Notes under the pieces: model-generated | Told to the model about the DNA's origin: nothing | Databases searched by the model: none | The model's input: only the letters and a program-made list of their open reading frames with translations | Position numbers and translations under genes: made by a program | Shown: one piece after another, positions 13,901 through 25,306 of the stretch | Position numbering within the stretch: position 1 is the first letter of the stretch | Layout: each line of letters starts with the position of its first letter | NCBI GenBank assembly: GCA_964019135.1 | Contig: OZ025257.1 | Coordinates: forward strand, 40,813,798-40,877,797 | Source: Arenicola marina | Taxonomy: Eukaryota; Annelida; Polychaeta; Arenicolidae | Direction of reading: 5' to 3' | Length of the DNA stretch: 64,000 bases

Positions 13901-16900
13901 GACTTACCCAGCGTCACTTAACACGGATACAGGAGACTTACCCAGCGTCACTTAACACGGATACAGGAGACTTACCCAGCGTCACTTAACACGGATACAG
14001 GAGACTTACCCAGCGTCACTTAACACGGATACAGGAGACTCACCCAGTGTCACTCAACACGGATACAGGAGACTTACTCAGTGTCACTTAACACGGATAC
14101 AGCAGACTTACCCAGTGTCACTCAACACGGATACAGGAGACTCACCCAGTGTCACTTAACACGGACACACGAGACTTACCCAGTGTCACTCAACACGGAT
14201 ACAGGAGACTCACCCAGTGTCACTTAACACGGACACACGAGACTTACCCAGCGTCACTTAACACGGATACAGGAGACTTACCCAGCGTCACTTAACACGG
14301 ATGCAGGAGACTTACCCAGCGTCGCTTAACACGGATACAGGAGACTCACCCAGCGTCACTTAACACGGACACAGGAGACTTACCCAGCGTCACTTAACAC
14401 GGATACAGGAGACTTACCCAGCGTCACTTAACACGGATGCAGGAGACTTACCCAGCGTCGCTTAACACGGATACAGGAGACTTACCCAGCGTCACTTAAC
14501 ACGGATACAGGAGACTTACCCAGCGTCACTTAACACGGATACAGGAGACTTACCCAGCGTCAATTAACACGGATACAGGAGACTTACCCAGCGTCACTTA
14601 ACACGGATACACGAGACTCACCCAGTGTCACTCAACACGGATACAGGAGACTTACCCAGTGTCACTCAACCCGGATACAGGAGACTTACCCAGTGTCACT
14701 TAACACGGACACACGAGACTCACCCAGTGTCACTCAACACGGATACAGCAGACTTACCCAGTGTCACTCAACACGGTTACAAGAGACTTACCCAGCGTCA
14801 CTTAACACGGATACAGGAGACTCACCCAGTGTCACTTAACACGGACACACGAGACTCACCCAGTGTCACTCAACACGGATACAGCAGACTTACCCAGTGT
14901 CACTCAACACGGTTACAAGAGACTTACCCAGCGTCACTTAACACGGATACAGGAGACTCACCCAGTGTCACTTAACACGGACACACGAGACTCACTCAGT
15001 GTCACTCAACACGGATACAGGAGACTCACCCAGCGTCACTTAACACGGATACAGGAGACTTACCCAGTGTCACTCAACACGGATACAGGAGACTCACCCA
15101 GTGTCACTGAACACGGACACACGAGACTTACCCAGTGTCACTTAACACGGACACAGGAGACTCACCCAGCGTCACTTAACACGGACACAGGAGACTTACC
15201 CAGTGTCACTTAACACGGACACAGGAGACTTACCCAGCGTCACTTAACACGGACACAGGAGACTTACCCAGCGTCACTTAACACGGACACAGGAGATTTA
15301 CCCAGCGTCACTTAATACGGACACACGAGACTTACCCAGTGTCACTTAACACGGACACACGAGACTCACCCAGCGTCACTTAATACGGACACACGAGACT
15401 TACCCAGCGTCACTTAACACGGATACAGGAGACTTACCCAGCGTCACTTAACACGGATACAGGAGACTTACCCAGCGTCACTTAACACGGATACAGGAGA
15501 CTTACCCAGCGTCACTTAACACGGATACAGGAGACTTACCCAGCGTCACTTAACACGGATACAGGAGACTTACCCAGCGTCACTTAATACGGACACACGA
15601 GACTTACCCAGCGTCACTTAACACGGATACAGGAGACTTACCCAGCGTCACTTAACACGGATACAGGAGACTTACCCAGCGTCACTTAACACGGACACAG
15701 GAGACTCACCCAGCGTCACGTAACACGGATACAGGAGACTTACCCAGCGTCACTTAACACGGACACACGAGACTTACCCAGTGTCACTTAACACGGATAC
15801 AGGAGACTCACCCAGCGTCACTTAATACGGACACACGAGACTTACCCAGCGTCATTTACACGGACACACGAGACTTACCCAGTGTCACTTAACACGGATA
15901 CAGGAGACTTACCCAGCGTCACTTAACACGGATACAGGAGACTTACCCAGCGTCACTTAACACGGATACAGGAGACTTACCCAGTGTCACTTAACACGGA
16001 TACAGGAGACTTACCCAGCGTCACTTAACACGGATACAGGAGACTTACCCAGCGTCACTTAACACGGACACACGAGACTTACCCAGTGTCACTTAACACG
16101 GATACAGGAGACTTACCCAGCGTCACTTAACACGGATACAGGAGACTTACCCAGCGTCACTTAACACGGACACAGGAGACTCACCCAGCGTCACTTAACA
16201 CGGATACAGGAGACTTACCCAGCGTCACTTAATACGGACACACGAGACTTACCCAGTGTCACTTAACACGGATACAGGAGACTCACCCAGCGTCACTTAA
16301 CACGGACACACGAGATTTACCCAGCGTCACTTAACACGGATACAGGAGACTTACCCAGCGTCACTTAACACGGATACAGGAGACTTACCCAGCGTCACTT
16401 AACACGGATACAGGAGACTTACCCAGCGTCACTTAACACGGACACACGAGACTTACCCAGTGTCACTTAACACGGATACAGGAGACTTACCCAGCGTCAC
16501 TTAACACGGATACAGGAGACTTACCCAGCGTCACTTAACACGGACACAGGAGACTCACCCAGCGTCACTTAACACGGATACAGGAGACTCACCCAGCGTC
16601 ACTTAATACGGACACACGAGACTTACCCAGTGTCACTTAACACGGATACAGGAGACTCACCCAGCGTCACTTAACACGGACACACGAGACTTACCCAGCG
16701 TCACTTAACACGGACACACGAGACTTACCCAGTGTCACTTAACACGGATACAGGAGACTTACCCAGCGTCACTTAACACGGATACAGGAGACTTACCCAG
16801 CGTCACTTAATACGGACACACGAGACTTACCCAGTGTCACTTAACACGGATACAGGAGACTCACCCAGCGTCACTTAACACGGACACAAGAGACTTACCC

Positions 16901-19900
16901 AGCGTCACTTAACACGGATACAGGAGACTTACCCAGCGTCACTTAACACGGATACAGGAGACTTACCCAGCGTCACTTAACACGGATACAGGAGACTCAC
17001 CCAGCGTCACTTAACACGGATACAGGAGACTTACCCAGCGTCACTTAACACGGACACAGGAGACTTACCCAGCGTCACTTAACACGGATACAGGAGACTC
17101 ACCCAGCGTCACTTAACACGGACACACGAGACTTACCCAGCGTCACTTAACACGGACACACGAGACTTACCCAGCGTCATTTACACGGACACACGAGACT
17201 TACCCAGTGTCACTTAACACGGATACAGGAGACTTACCCAGCGTCACTTAACACGGATACAGGAGACTTACCCAGCGTCACTTAACACGGATACAGGAGA
17301 CTTACCCAGCGTCACTTAACACGGATACAGGAGACTCACCCAGTGTCACTTAACACGGATACAGGAGACTTACCCAGCGTCACTTAACACGGACACACGA
17401 GACTTACCCAGTGTCACTTAACACGGATACAGGAGACTTACCCAGCGTCACTTAACACGGATACAGGAGACTTACCCAGCGTCACTTAACACGGACACAG
17501 GAGACTCACCCAGTGTCACTTAACACGGATACAGGAGACTTACCCAGCGTCACTTAACACGGACACAGGAGACTCACCCAGTGTCACTTAATACGGATAC
17601 AGGAGACTTACCCAGTGTCACTCAACACGGATACAGGAGACTCACCCAGTGTCACTTAACACGGACACACGAGACTTACCCAGTGTCACTTAACACGGAC
17701 ACAGGAGACTCACCCAGTGTCACTTAACACGGATACAGGAGACTTACCCAGCGTCACTTAACACGGATACAGGAGACTCACCCAGTGTCACTCAACACGG
17801 ACACAGGAGACTTACCCAGCGTCACTTAAAACACGGACACAGGAGACTTACGCAGTGTCACTTAACACGGATACAGGAGACTTACCCAGCGTCACTTAAC
17901 ACGGATACAGGAGACTTACCCAGCGTCACTTAACACGGATACAGGAGACTTACCCAGCGTCACTTAACACGGACACAGGAGACTCACCCAGTGTCACTTA
18001 ACACGGACACAGGAGACTCACCCAGTGTCACTTAATACGGACACACGAGACTTACCCAGTGTCACTTAACACGGATACAGGAGACTTACCCAGTGTCACT
18101 TAACACGGATACAGGAGACTTACCCGGTGTCACTTAACACGGATACAGGAGACTTACCCAGCGTCATGTGGACTCCGGACGCCTCCTCCTTGACACTCTC
18201 ATCCAGACGTTCTAGGTTCTGGACCAGCTGAGCCATGACCTGACCCTCCATCTGGAGAAGGGATGGTATGAGCACCCAAACCAAGCAAAGTCAAGGCTGC
18301 TAACTTAGGACAGCGTATATAGAAACGTATTCGGCTAATCCTGATATAACATAGAATGTAAGCTTGGGATTCAATAACTTCACCGCAAGGTAAGTTCAAG
18401 ACAAGGACGAGGTATTCAGTAGGCAACTATAAATCCGTGTATACATCACATCCCGCTGTCTAGTAACTCTTATAAAGTCTTATTATCTTGTTAAACATAA
18501 GACATAGGCACGATGTGGCTCAATGACATATTGGTGCTCTAGGCCACTTCTGTGCACATAAAGGCTAAGTTGAGCTAAGAAGTCGCCTGTTTTTAATGAA
18601 ATGGGGTTGGATGAAACTTGCCTAAGATGTGGGTGATAGGGTTCGAACCCACGACCTATTGATCTGCAGCTCAGCCTGCTTACCAACTGAGCTAGGGAGG
18701 CTGCCCCACGCTGGGGTGCGAACCCCTGAACTCATGGTACGATGGCTGGCCTGGCAGAGTTATTGTGACAAAACCGAGGGCGCTACCCACCAGCTCATTA
18801 GGATTGTCTTACCAAAGTGTCAATGAGGACATTTGCACCATCGTCTGTGTCGCTGTCAACATCTGTCATCTCCTGCAGCAAATCCACCACTGCTATGGAA
18901 ATATCTGAAAGCAAAGACAACATTTTGCGAAATACTTCTTCGGCTAGATGCCCATGAACCACCCGACGTCAACATTTTTCACAGCCTGCACACTCCAACA
19001 ACGTTGTTTGATGTCATAAACCACTTTTTTCGTTGACAATTAAATAATCTATGAGAAATACATTCCTGCAGTAATTGCCAAATAGACCAAATACTTGCAG
19101 TGGTGACTTTCCCCACAAGTCATACCTGTGTTGTCGTGGTTAAGGAGCTGAAGCAAGGATTGCACAGCGTTTAACTCTGTCAGGATGTGATATAAATCTG
19201 GAACAGTGGCTACAACATGCATTTCCTGGATGACTTCATTTAGCTCAACTTCAGATTCCATGAATCTGAAATGAAACGAAAAAAAAAGACCTTGTAACCT
19301 TAATCAAACATATTTTGTGGTAGATAAGTTACAGCACTTTCCAGACTGCAAGAAAAGAGCCAGAGCTGCATCAAGGACTTTGAAGCTGATTGTGATTGCA
19401 AATAAACGATGTGAGGTGACGTTATGACAGTCCATTATAGTGTCATTTGAATGTGTTATGATACTTGACGTAAACTGCCAGGGCATCCCATCCTCGGTCT
19501 GGCAGAACAGAAGTCGCACAACGCAAGGACCACAGTACTTACTTTTCTGGCATGTCTGGATATTTAATTCTCATCTCTTGGTTTCTGTATACTTTCTTCT
19601 CAAAGTTCAGTATCATTTTTTTTAGGCCGGTTTCATCTAGCACATCATCCTGTAAGAGAGAGTTCAGTTTAAAGCAACCAGTTTGTGGAAGGCAAAAAAC
19701 TCTTTTCTCTATTTACTTTAACTGATGTAGCTCTTGGGATGAGCTTGTCCAAGATAATTTGCTCAGGAGAACATAAATATTGGAAGGATCCAGTATGCAG
19801 TAAAGAAACTTCAGGAAGCAAGCAGCAGTATTTTTCTAAGAACATGTATGTGGTGGAATATATATGAAAACCTATGAAGCAATAAAACAGACCAATTGGC

Positions 19901-22883
19901 AATGATAGTGAATGCAATATTTCATCTCAAAAGTGTTACCTCTTCATTTTCAACCATTTGTAGGATCTTTTCTTTTTCTTCATCTGTTAATGATTGCTTC
20001 ATTTTCTGTAGTGGTGGCTCATATTCCCTAAATCTTTCATCAGGTCTTCTCTTTTTTGCATCTCTTCCAACTTCAGGCTTGTCAGGCTGGAAAAAAGTTA
20101 TCACATTTAATTAATTAATCAATAAACAATAAGCATCTAGATTCTTTATTGGATAAATAGGATATATGATATATAGTTATTGGAACATCTCTCAATTGAT
20201 TGTAATGGAGATTGTAATGTATGGGTTCAACATCGCATCAATGCAGCATGTCAAGAGTGGTTCAAGATATGGTCCGCAGCAGAGCAGAGATGAGAGGAAA
20301 TGGAGGAGGGCAGATTTGCTGCTTAAACATCAACCTGCTGTTGAAACTATACTGGAAGCTTTAATTTTTTAACCCCTACAACTGATTGCAATCATCTTTT
20401 AACGGATACCCCCTTCATATATACTTTTTCTTCGTATATATATAACAAATCTCTGCAGGAAATATAAAAGCAGATATAGCTGAGTTTATATATGGTGGTT
20501 AAACAGTAATTTTGATTTGTTTTACACCAGAAAAAATCTGACAACAATTCTACTGAATAGAAATAGATTTGATCTGATCTGAACTATTACAAGAAAACAT
20601 TGGGAAACTGTCATGCAAATAGTGTAGCCTTAAATTCTATTAGAGAGATAGTGCTGTACAATGACAATGTGTGGATTTGGGATATATCTCGGCCCGGGCC
20701 TCCGTTAGCCCCTATGTGGACCGAACCTGGTATACAGGGATCACAGGTCACAAACTGACCTGGAAAGTTTTTGGTACCCACCATGATTCAGGCTAGAATA
20801 AGGATATTCTGAGTAACTTGTTAAACATGTTGCGCCAAAGGGATATTCCTGTTGGCTCAGGTTGTTTTTGGTTTATTGAGGGTGGTACCGAGTAGCCCCA
20901 TGTGACGTTGTTGGAAAACAACGCCACATGTCCGGACTATCAAATCCTGTATGGCATTTTACAAACACGCATGGCGAGAAGCGGTACTGATTGCGAGAAC
21001 TTTTTGGGGTATGGCAATAGTTTCTAAAAGTATGTATCTTACAACTTATCTTGTTATTTTGGTTGAAGGCTCTGTGATTATGACGATATCCTCTGTTGAT
21101 TTTTTGAAGCAGCAGACAAATCAGTTCTGTCCGCCACCTTGCCCACCCAGGGGAGAAACTGCGCATGCATGCATGTCATTAAAACCACACCATTCGCTTG
21201 GTGGCGCTTCATACACCCAGTCATTGACACGCAATAAGCAAAATGCCACCTGGTGAAAGCTACTGGTGAAGAATGACCAAATACGAAATGGTGCGATAAA
21301 CAACAAGAAAGTTTCATTTCAACTGACTTGATAGCAATGCGATACTTTGTTAGTTCACATGCATGTGGGTGTTGTAGTAAATATGAAGTTCAGGTATGCG
21401 TACAGCTCGACGGTCTCAGCCCAAATGGCTACCTAGGCATGCCGAAGTCTCGCCCTGAAGGTATGAATTCTCACCCACCGAGAGGAGGGAGAGGGTGGCT
21501 CTTGCCCACCGAGAGGAGGGGGTGGGTAGGGGAGGGGAGGCTCGCGAGAGGTGGGGGGGGGAAGGTGGGTGTGGATCGGCTCTCGCCGAACGATCGATGG
21601 GGGTGGGGTTCGGCATGCGTAGGTAGCCATTTGGGCTGACACTGCCGAACCGTATGCACGGGAAACTTATATGTGGATATATATACACTTTTCGGATATC
21701 AATTTGCTCGGATGTCACTTTTTATATTGCATTGAGGTAAGGGCTTTCATAATATCATTATATTACACATTTGCCCTTAGTGACTATTTATATCCACTTC
21801 AGAGGTTTTCGGCGGTTTTCGGCATTACTTTGGCTTTTTGTACCAGCCTTTTAAATGTCAATTCAATAAAGTTTATATTCTAATAGTTATTTCAGCTTCC
21901 AAGAATAAAAGCGGATGACAGATAGGTTAGCAATAAGTTTATATGCATATATGAGCAGATGAGACCAGGATAAGCATTTAATTGGACATACAGCTCAGCA
22001 CAACCTGACCTGACAGATGACAACAGATGTAAACAGAGCCGCGGCCATGGCATAGCCATAGCCCTGGTACATGCCTCTCTTACCACGCCCGTAAACGGAG
22101 CTAGGGTGAGAGCCATGCCGCTGACCGGTGGCTCAAGTTGAAGTTCATAACAGAATAAATATACAGTGCCTACCCGACAATTAGCCCCGAGGGACCCAGG
22201 AGTCACAGGCTCCTCCCTAGGGTCCCGAAGCAGCACATTGACGCTGCCGCCAAAATCAAACACGCTTGAAAATAACACCAAAAATACCGATTATTTCACA
22301 ATATAAGAAAGGAATGCGCACCGAGGTGTGTATGCGTAATATAGCGCTAACGTTCACCGCCAGATCGCAATTTCTGCTGATTTCTTGTTTTCGGCCATGT
22401 CAGCTGCATGGCTCTCACCCTAGCTCCGTTTACGGGCGTGGTAAGAGAGGCATGTACCAGGGCTAGCATAGCCATATCCGCCGTAGTAAAACTTCGAAAC
22501 TGGTCTGCTTTGCTTCTGTGAAATTAATCATTTTGGCATCTTGTGAATTCTCTTGGCAACAAGACTGTGACTGTGAGTAATCTAAATTCGGTTGGTCCTA
22601 TTTAGAAAAGGAGGCGAATTCCCTTTCCGACTAGGATACGTCATACGGTTCCCCTCAAAAAAAGGCCCCCCAACCGGCCCAAAGAAAAGAAATGCAGCTA
22701 TAAACATTGGGCGATAATAGGCCGATTTCTTAATAGAACCACTTTACACAAAGCGTACAGCTTCAAAATTCATCCTCAGTGACCCAAATTGTTCGATAAA
22801 GAAAGTACTGTGCCAAAATGGTTCGTAACAGACCCGCGGCAATGTTTACTTACTTGAAATGACAGCAATTCTTCAACATCCAT
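4934..22883 (-). CDS. CTNNBL1: Beta-catenin-like protein 1 (CTNNBL1), 15 exons, 3' end off window
   Basis: Exons, 5' to 3': 22883-22854, 20086-19940, 19649-19543, 19265-19126, 18904-18813, 18251-18158, 10569-10478, 9820-9748, 9002-8944, 8321-8173, 7973-7792, 6492-6395, 6084-6004, 5413-5276, 5006-4934. All introns are GT-AG and every phase joins, giving 518 codons plus one base; the human protein is about 563 residues, so roughly the last 30-40 are left of position 1. The start is fixed by MDVEELLSFQ before a GTAAGT donor, like the family's N-terminus. Family hallmarks seen: KKMILNFEK, MHVVATVPDLYH, MPFDANKLYCSE, GIDVILQQL, FLKGEGVQLMNLMLR, HAMMGPEGADNC, RLDAGLF and RVMQILNMRG. The family is an armadillo-type helical protein of the PRP19/CDC5L spliceosome complex that binds nuclear localisation signals, and it acts in the nucleus. 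It is transcribed divergently from MTBP. Introns 6 and 15 are packed with donor-bearing minisatellites. Confidence 0.96.
5447..5758. mobile_element. TTAA-flanked MITE copy in CTNNBL1 intron 13
   Basis: The element starts TTAAAACCGCCG and ends TCTGGCGGTTAA, so the ends are inverted and bounded by TTAA. Its interior repeats GTAGAACCGCCGCTG and TTCATGCAGTGTACAG. A related element lies at 8423-8853 in intron 9. No coding capacity is seen. Confidence 0.6.
6556..7270. repeat. 26-bp minisatellite, about 27 copies, CTNNBL1 intron 11
   Basis: The unit is close to ATACTAAGATACATTGTATG plus CAAGAG. Variants include TGCACG, TGTACG and AAACAC, and the copies become more diverged towards 7270. It lies 64 bp upstream of the exon 12 acceptor. 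The unit does not include splice-site sequence. Confidence 0.93.
8423..8853. mobile_element. Related MITE with internal 55-bp tandem repeat, CTNNBL1 intron 9
   Basis: It shares CTAGAACCGCCGTTGCGTG and the terminal CTAGGTCTGGCGGTTTAA with the element at 5447-5758. The right half carries about four copies of a roughly 55-bp unit containing CACGCAACGGCGGTTCTACG. The intron is otherwise short, and the element makes up most of it. Confidence 0.55.
9848..10135 (-). mobile_element. tRNA-derived SINE, family A, CTNNBL1 intron 7
   Basis: On the minus strand a tRNA-like head (TGGTTAGCG and AGTTCGGGGACC boxes) is followed by a body containing GATCCCATGTCCTTCTTC and CTCCATTCTTAAACC, and a tail of AACCAACCAATCAATT. 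The body matches the copies at 31063-31205 and 39345-39608. Confidence 0.7.
10974..18170. repeat. 34-bp minisatellite, about 210 copies, CTNNBL1 intron 6
   Basis: A 34-bp unit (plus-strand core ACACGGATACAGGAGACTTA) fills nearly the whole 7,588-bp intron 6. On the minus strand each unit carries TGACGCTGG followed by GTAAGT, the same string as the exon 6 end and donor at 18166-18152. Common variants change GTAAGT to GTGAGT (still consensus), the GCTGG side to ACTGG, and ATACAGG to ACACAGG or ACACACG. A minor class reads CCCGTCG in place of CCCAGCG. Blocks of several units recur, a sign of segmental amplification. Long ORFs such as 14625-14975 are repeat artefacts. Confidence 0.97.
18152..18166 (-). 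promoter_or_regulatory. CTNNBL1: 5' splice site of CTNNBL1 exon 6, first member of the 34-bp array
   Basis: On the minus strand the sequence reads TGACGCTGG then GTAAGT, with the exon ending at 18158. The same 15 bases recur through the following intron. Phase fixes this copy as the real donor: exon 6 is 94 nt and ends one base into a codon, which exon 7 (10569-10478) completes as Ala. Reading on into the intron gives an in-frame TAA at the next GGGTAA, 13 codons later. Confidence 0.9.
18490..18800 (-). mobile_element. tRNA-Cys-like SINE (family B) in CTNNBL1 intron 5
   Basis: On the minus strand, 18705-18630 has an A box TAGCTCAGTTGGTAAGC, a tRNA-Cys-like anticodon region GCTGCAGATCA and a B box GGTTCGAACCC. 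The anticodon loop is one base too long and the acceptor stem does not pair, so it is a SINE head and not a tRNA gene. A second tRNA-like module (GGTGGGTAGCGCCC, GGGTTCGCACCCC) abuts it at 18710-18800. Confidence 0.65.
20892..21397. mobile_element. 506-bp interspersed repeat, copy 1, CpG-depleted (CTNNBL1 intron 1)
   Basis: It aligns without a gap to 25485-25990. One end holds a hairpin, CATGTGACGTTGTT against AACAACGCCACATG. Most differences from copy 2 are TG or CA here where copy 2 has CG. Small ORFs on both strands are shared by the two copies, but I see no known domain. Confidence 0.75.
21396..21660. mobile_element. MITE with 31-bp terminal inverted repeats
   Basis: The left arm at 21416 begins TCAGCCCAAATGGCTACC, and the right arm ends GGTAGCCATTTGGGCTGA at 21639. 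The inner 31 bp pair with one mismatch, and weaker pairing extends about 20 bp further out. The interior is G-rich with two CACCGAGAGGAGGG motifs. It abuts the end of the 506-bp repeat, so they may be nested. Confidence 0.75.
22044..22473. mobile_element. Element with about 65-bp inverted arms, CTNNBL1 intron 1
   Basis: The left arm (about 22047-22120) contains CCTGGTACATGCCTCTCTTA, and its reverse complement is at about 22407-22472. The arms are nearly identical and enclose about 290 bp. The element is probably a foldback MITE and could form a long hairpin in the pre-mRNA. Confidence 0.75.
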
Positions 22884-23772
22884 GTTTAATTTCTAAATAG
22901 TGTCACAAGAAATGATTGCATACGGACCAAATATATACTGATTACCGAAAAGGAAGGAGGTCTCTGAACAAATAACTGCATGCCGAAGTACGGAAATTTA
23001 GTTTTCCGCCAGGCGCCAATCCAGGCAGGCAGGAGCGAAAATGCTCTTTTTTCAATTGCAACTGTACTGCTGTACGCCAGCTAAGACATGATTTAAGATT
23101 GTGTACACCCTCCCCCCACTAGCTAGCCCCCCCCCTCCTTTCCATATTTACCGGCCCAATTTAACAGTCTGTGAATTTCTAGATATTCGCGATATCACCT
23201 TTAAGGTCGTGAGCAGTCCTCATCATGGAGATTTGAGATGACTCTATCCAACAAAGTTCAGTCTTAGTGATTAGCGATTCAGAGATGGTACCCCCCCCCC
23301 CCCCCCCCCCACGGTAAACGCTGCTGCATTGCATCTACTCGGAAGGGTTTTTTTTTTTTAGTTGACCCGCTCTATGTCGCAGTGCCTGTGCAGTGGGGGG
23401 GGGGGGGGCAAAAAAATTGTTTTGTCGCCCTCTTTTTGTGGGCCCTTTTTTTGTGTTTACGCTGCTTCCTCTCTGATTAATTCTGAAAGTTAATTCTGAT
23501 TAACTTTCACTGATGGGAGTGAATCGCAGCCAAAGCGGACAAAGTGCCTCGATCCATACAGGGCCCCAGATGGCATTTTTCGACGCGGCGACACGGCGAT
23601 GTTAAAAAATCGACAACGCGACATTGAGGCTGCCTTAAAATCGACATGCGACACAAGACTAAGCGACACGCGACATAGACCACTTCTTAAAAGCGACACG
23701 CGACATGGACCCCCCCCCCCTCCCCCCCGCCCAGGGGCCTTATCCATGTGACGAAGTGTCCGCCTGGGCAGA

Positions 23773-24184
23773 ATTAAAGTTACCTGTCGAGCTCTTTCCC
23801 GCCAAAACTAATGCGGTCCAAATACAAATAAGAATCATTCCTTTGAATCATTCAAGATTTCTTTTGTCCATACTCAACTCATGCCAGACTGCCAAATATA
23901 GTGTCTCTTAGCCTTGCCGGTGGTATCAATTTACCACAAGTTTTCATATTAGTGGTAAACGTCATGAGTTTGTGTGCTTCGCGATGCTTTGGTATAAGTA
24001 CCAGTGCCGCGACACAGTTCTGTGGTGTCTGGGGATAGACACGTTTGCCACACCACAGCCGAAACGGCGATGTTTATCAGGTTTCAGAATTTATAGAATG
24101 AAACATTCGAGTTTTCTGAAAACTTTGATATAAATTTCGCCTGGGCTTAGTTTTGGCGGGAAAGAACTCGACATGCAACTTTAA
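23773..24184. mobile_element. Foldback element in the CTNNBL1-MTBP intergenic region
   Basis: The left arm holds GTCGAGCTCTTTCCCGCC, and the right arm holds its inverse GGCGGGAAAGAACTCGAC. About 38 bp pair with few mismatches across a 335-bp interior. No ORF of note is seen. Confidence 0.6.
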
Positions 24185-24466
24185 GTGTCTGTGGCCCGAA
24201 GCGTCCGTGGACCGCCCTCTTTCATTGGAAAATTATGCAACTACCCACCCCGGGGGGTCGGTGGAGGATAGTTAATATGTTGGTTTTGGGAGGGCTCCGC
24301 GGCAAAACAAAGCACCCCATTTTTCACCTCCAAAAGCAGCTCACAAGGGATAGTTCACCTCTTAAATCCGCTAGGAAGGGACATCTTCCTTTCCATTGAT
24401 TTGCGTCATATGTCGCCCCTCCATGCAGCCCCGCTCGGTTTGATTTCCCTGCAAACCTGCTCTAGC

Positions 24467-25034
24467 TGTGGACGCAAGTCACGGGCGGATCTAGGAATTT
24501 GAAGAGGGTGGGGTTTAGCAGTCCTTAACATCCCCTTGGTTGAAGAGGGGGTGCCCTCCTTGGATCCGCTACTGATTGCAAGTCAGAGTCTCGCGCCTTC
24601 CACCCCTTTGCCCCGGTTGCAACTTTTAAAATATCAGTTGAACAATGTCGCTCTATAGCCTATAATATTGCGGTATCTTTTTCATCACAACTATCCACTC
24701 CCTCATTCACCGAGGGGCACTCAGGGAACCCCGCCAGATTTGTATGACATTTGTGGACGCAAGTCACGGGCGGATCTAGGAATTTGAAGAGGGTGGGGTT
24801 TAGCAGTCCTTAACATCCCCTTGGTTGAAGAGGGGGTGCCCTCCTTGGATCCGCTACTGATTGCAAGTCAGAGTCTCGCGCCTTCCACCCCTTTGCCCCG
24901 GTTGCAACTTTTAAAATATCAGTTGAACAATGTCGCTCTATAGCCTATAATATTGCGGTATCTTTTTCATCACAACTATCTACTCCCTCATTCACCGAGG
25001 GGCACTCAGGGAACCCCGCCAGATTTGTATGACA
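24467..25034. repeat. Tandem duplication of 285 bp upstream of MTBP, carrying a short hAT-like MITE
   Basis: Positions 24467-24750 recur at 24752-25034 with about one difference (CCACTCC against CTACTCC). Each copy holds a GGGCGGATCTAGG...GGATCCGCT element (24482-24577 in copy 1) flanked by the 8-bp direct repeat GCAAGTCA (24474-24481 and 24578-24585), the target-site size of hAT transposons. Confidence 0.85.
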
Positions 25035-25306
25035 GTGCAACCCTCCCTCCACCCCCCCCCCCCCACCCCACTCCCCCTTCCATTCCTTCTCCACCGCCCC
25101 TTGGTTCAACCAGAGATCGTTCAACCCCGGTTTTCTGCTCTAAGATAGGAAAGATGTTAGCGCCATCTACTGGGAGATCGCGACGATGCGAGGTACCCAT
25201 TTCTGATACACAAGGTAAATAATCGCAGATTGCTGGCGGGAGAAGCAAAACAGCAAAAGGCGAGGGCAATCCACTGATCAACAATACTTGTGGAAGTTTC
25301 ATCAAC

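Larger units (their letters stand above)
22884..25306. other. Divergent intergenic region between CTNNBL1 and MTBP
   Basis: The two start codons lie 2.4 kb apart and point away from each other. The stretch holds poly-C/poly-G tracts (23291, 23397, 23711, 25052), a short GCGACACGCGACAT-type repeat at 23580-23705, a foldback element and the 285-bp duplication. Both promoters should lie here. I cannot point to a convincing TATA box. Confidence 0.7.

Noticed and set aside
14625-15213. 116-codon ORFs with TDTGDLPSVT-like repeats
   Set aside because: They are artefacts of a 34-bp unit read in three frames; no start context, and the tract is intronic.
1-18170. CRISPR-like regular repeats
   Set aside because: Units abut with no unique spacers, the genome is eukaryotic, and the arrays are minisatellites.
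18630-18705. tRNA-Cys gene
   Set aside because: A and B boxes are present, but the anticodon loop is too long and the acceptor stem does not pair. A similar copy at 35340 marks it as SINE-derived.
20873-21317. About 100-codon ORFs on both strands of the 506-bp repeat, also open at 25439-25924
   Set aside because: They stay open because the copies have no indels. Both strands are open at once, no domain is recognised, and changes follow CpG decay and not codon position.
21416-21718. Proline-rich ORFs near 21416-21718
   Set aside because: They read through the G-rich core of a MITE with terminal inverted repeats.
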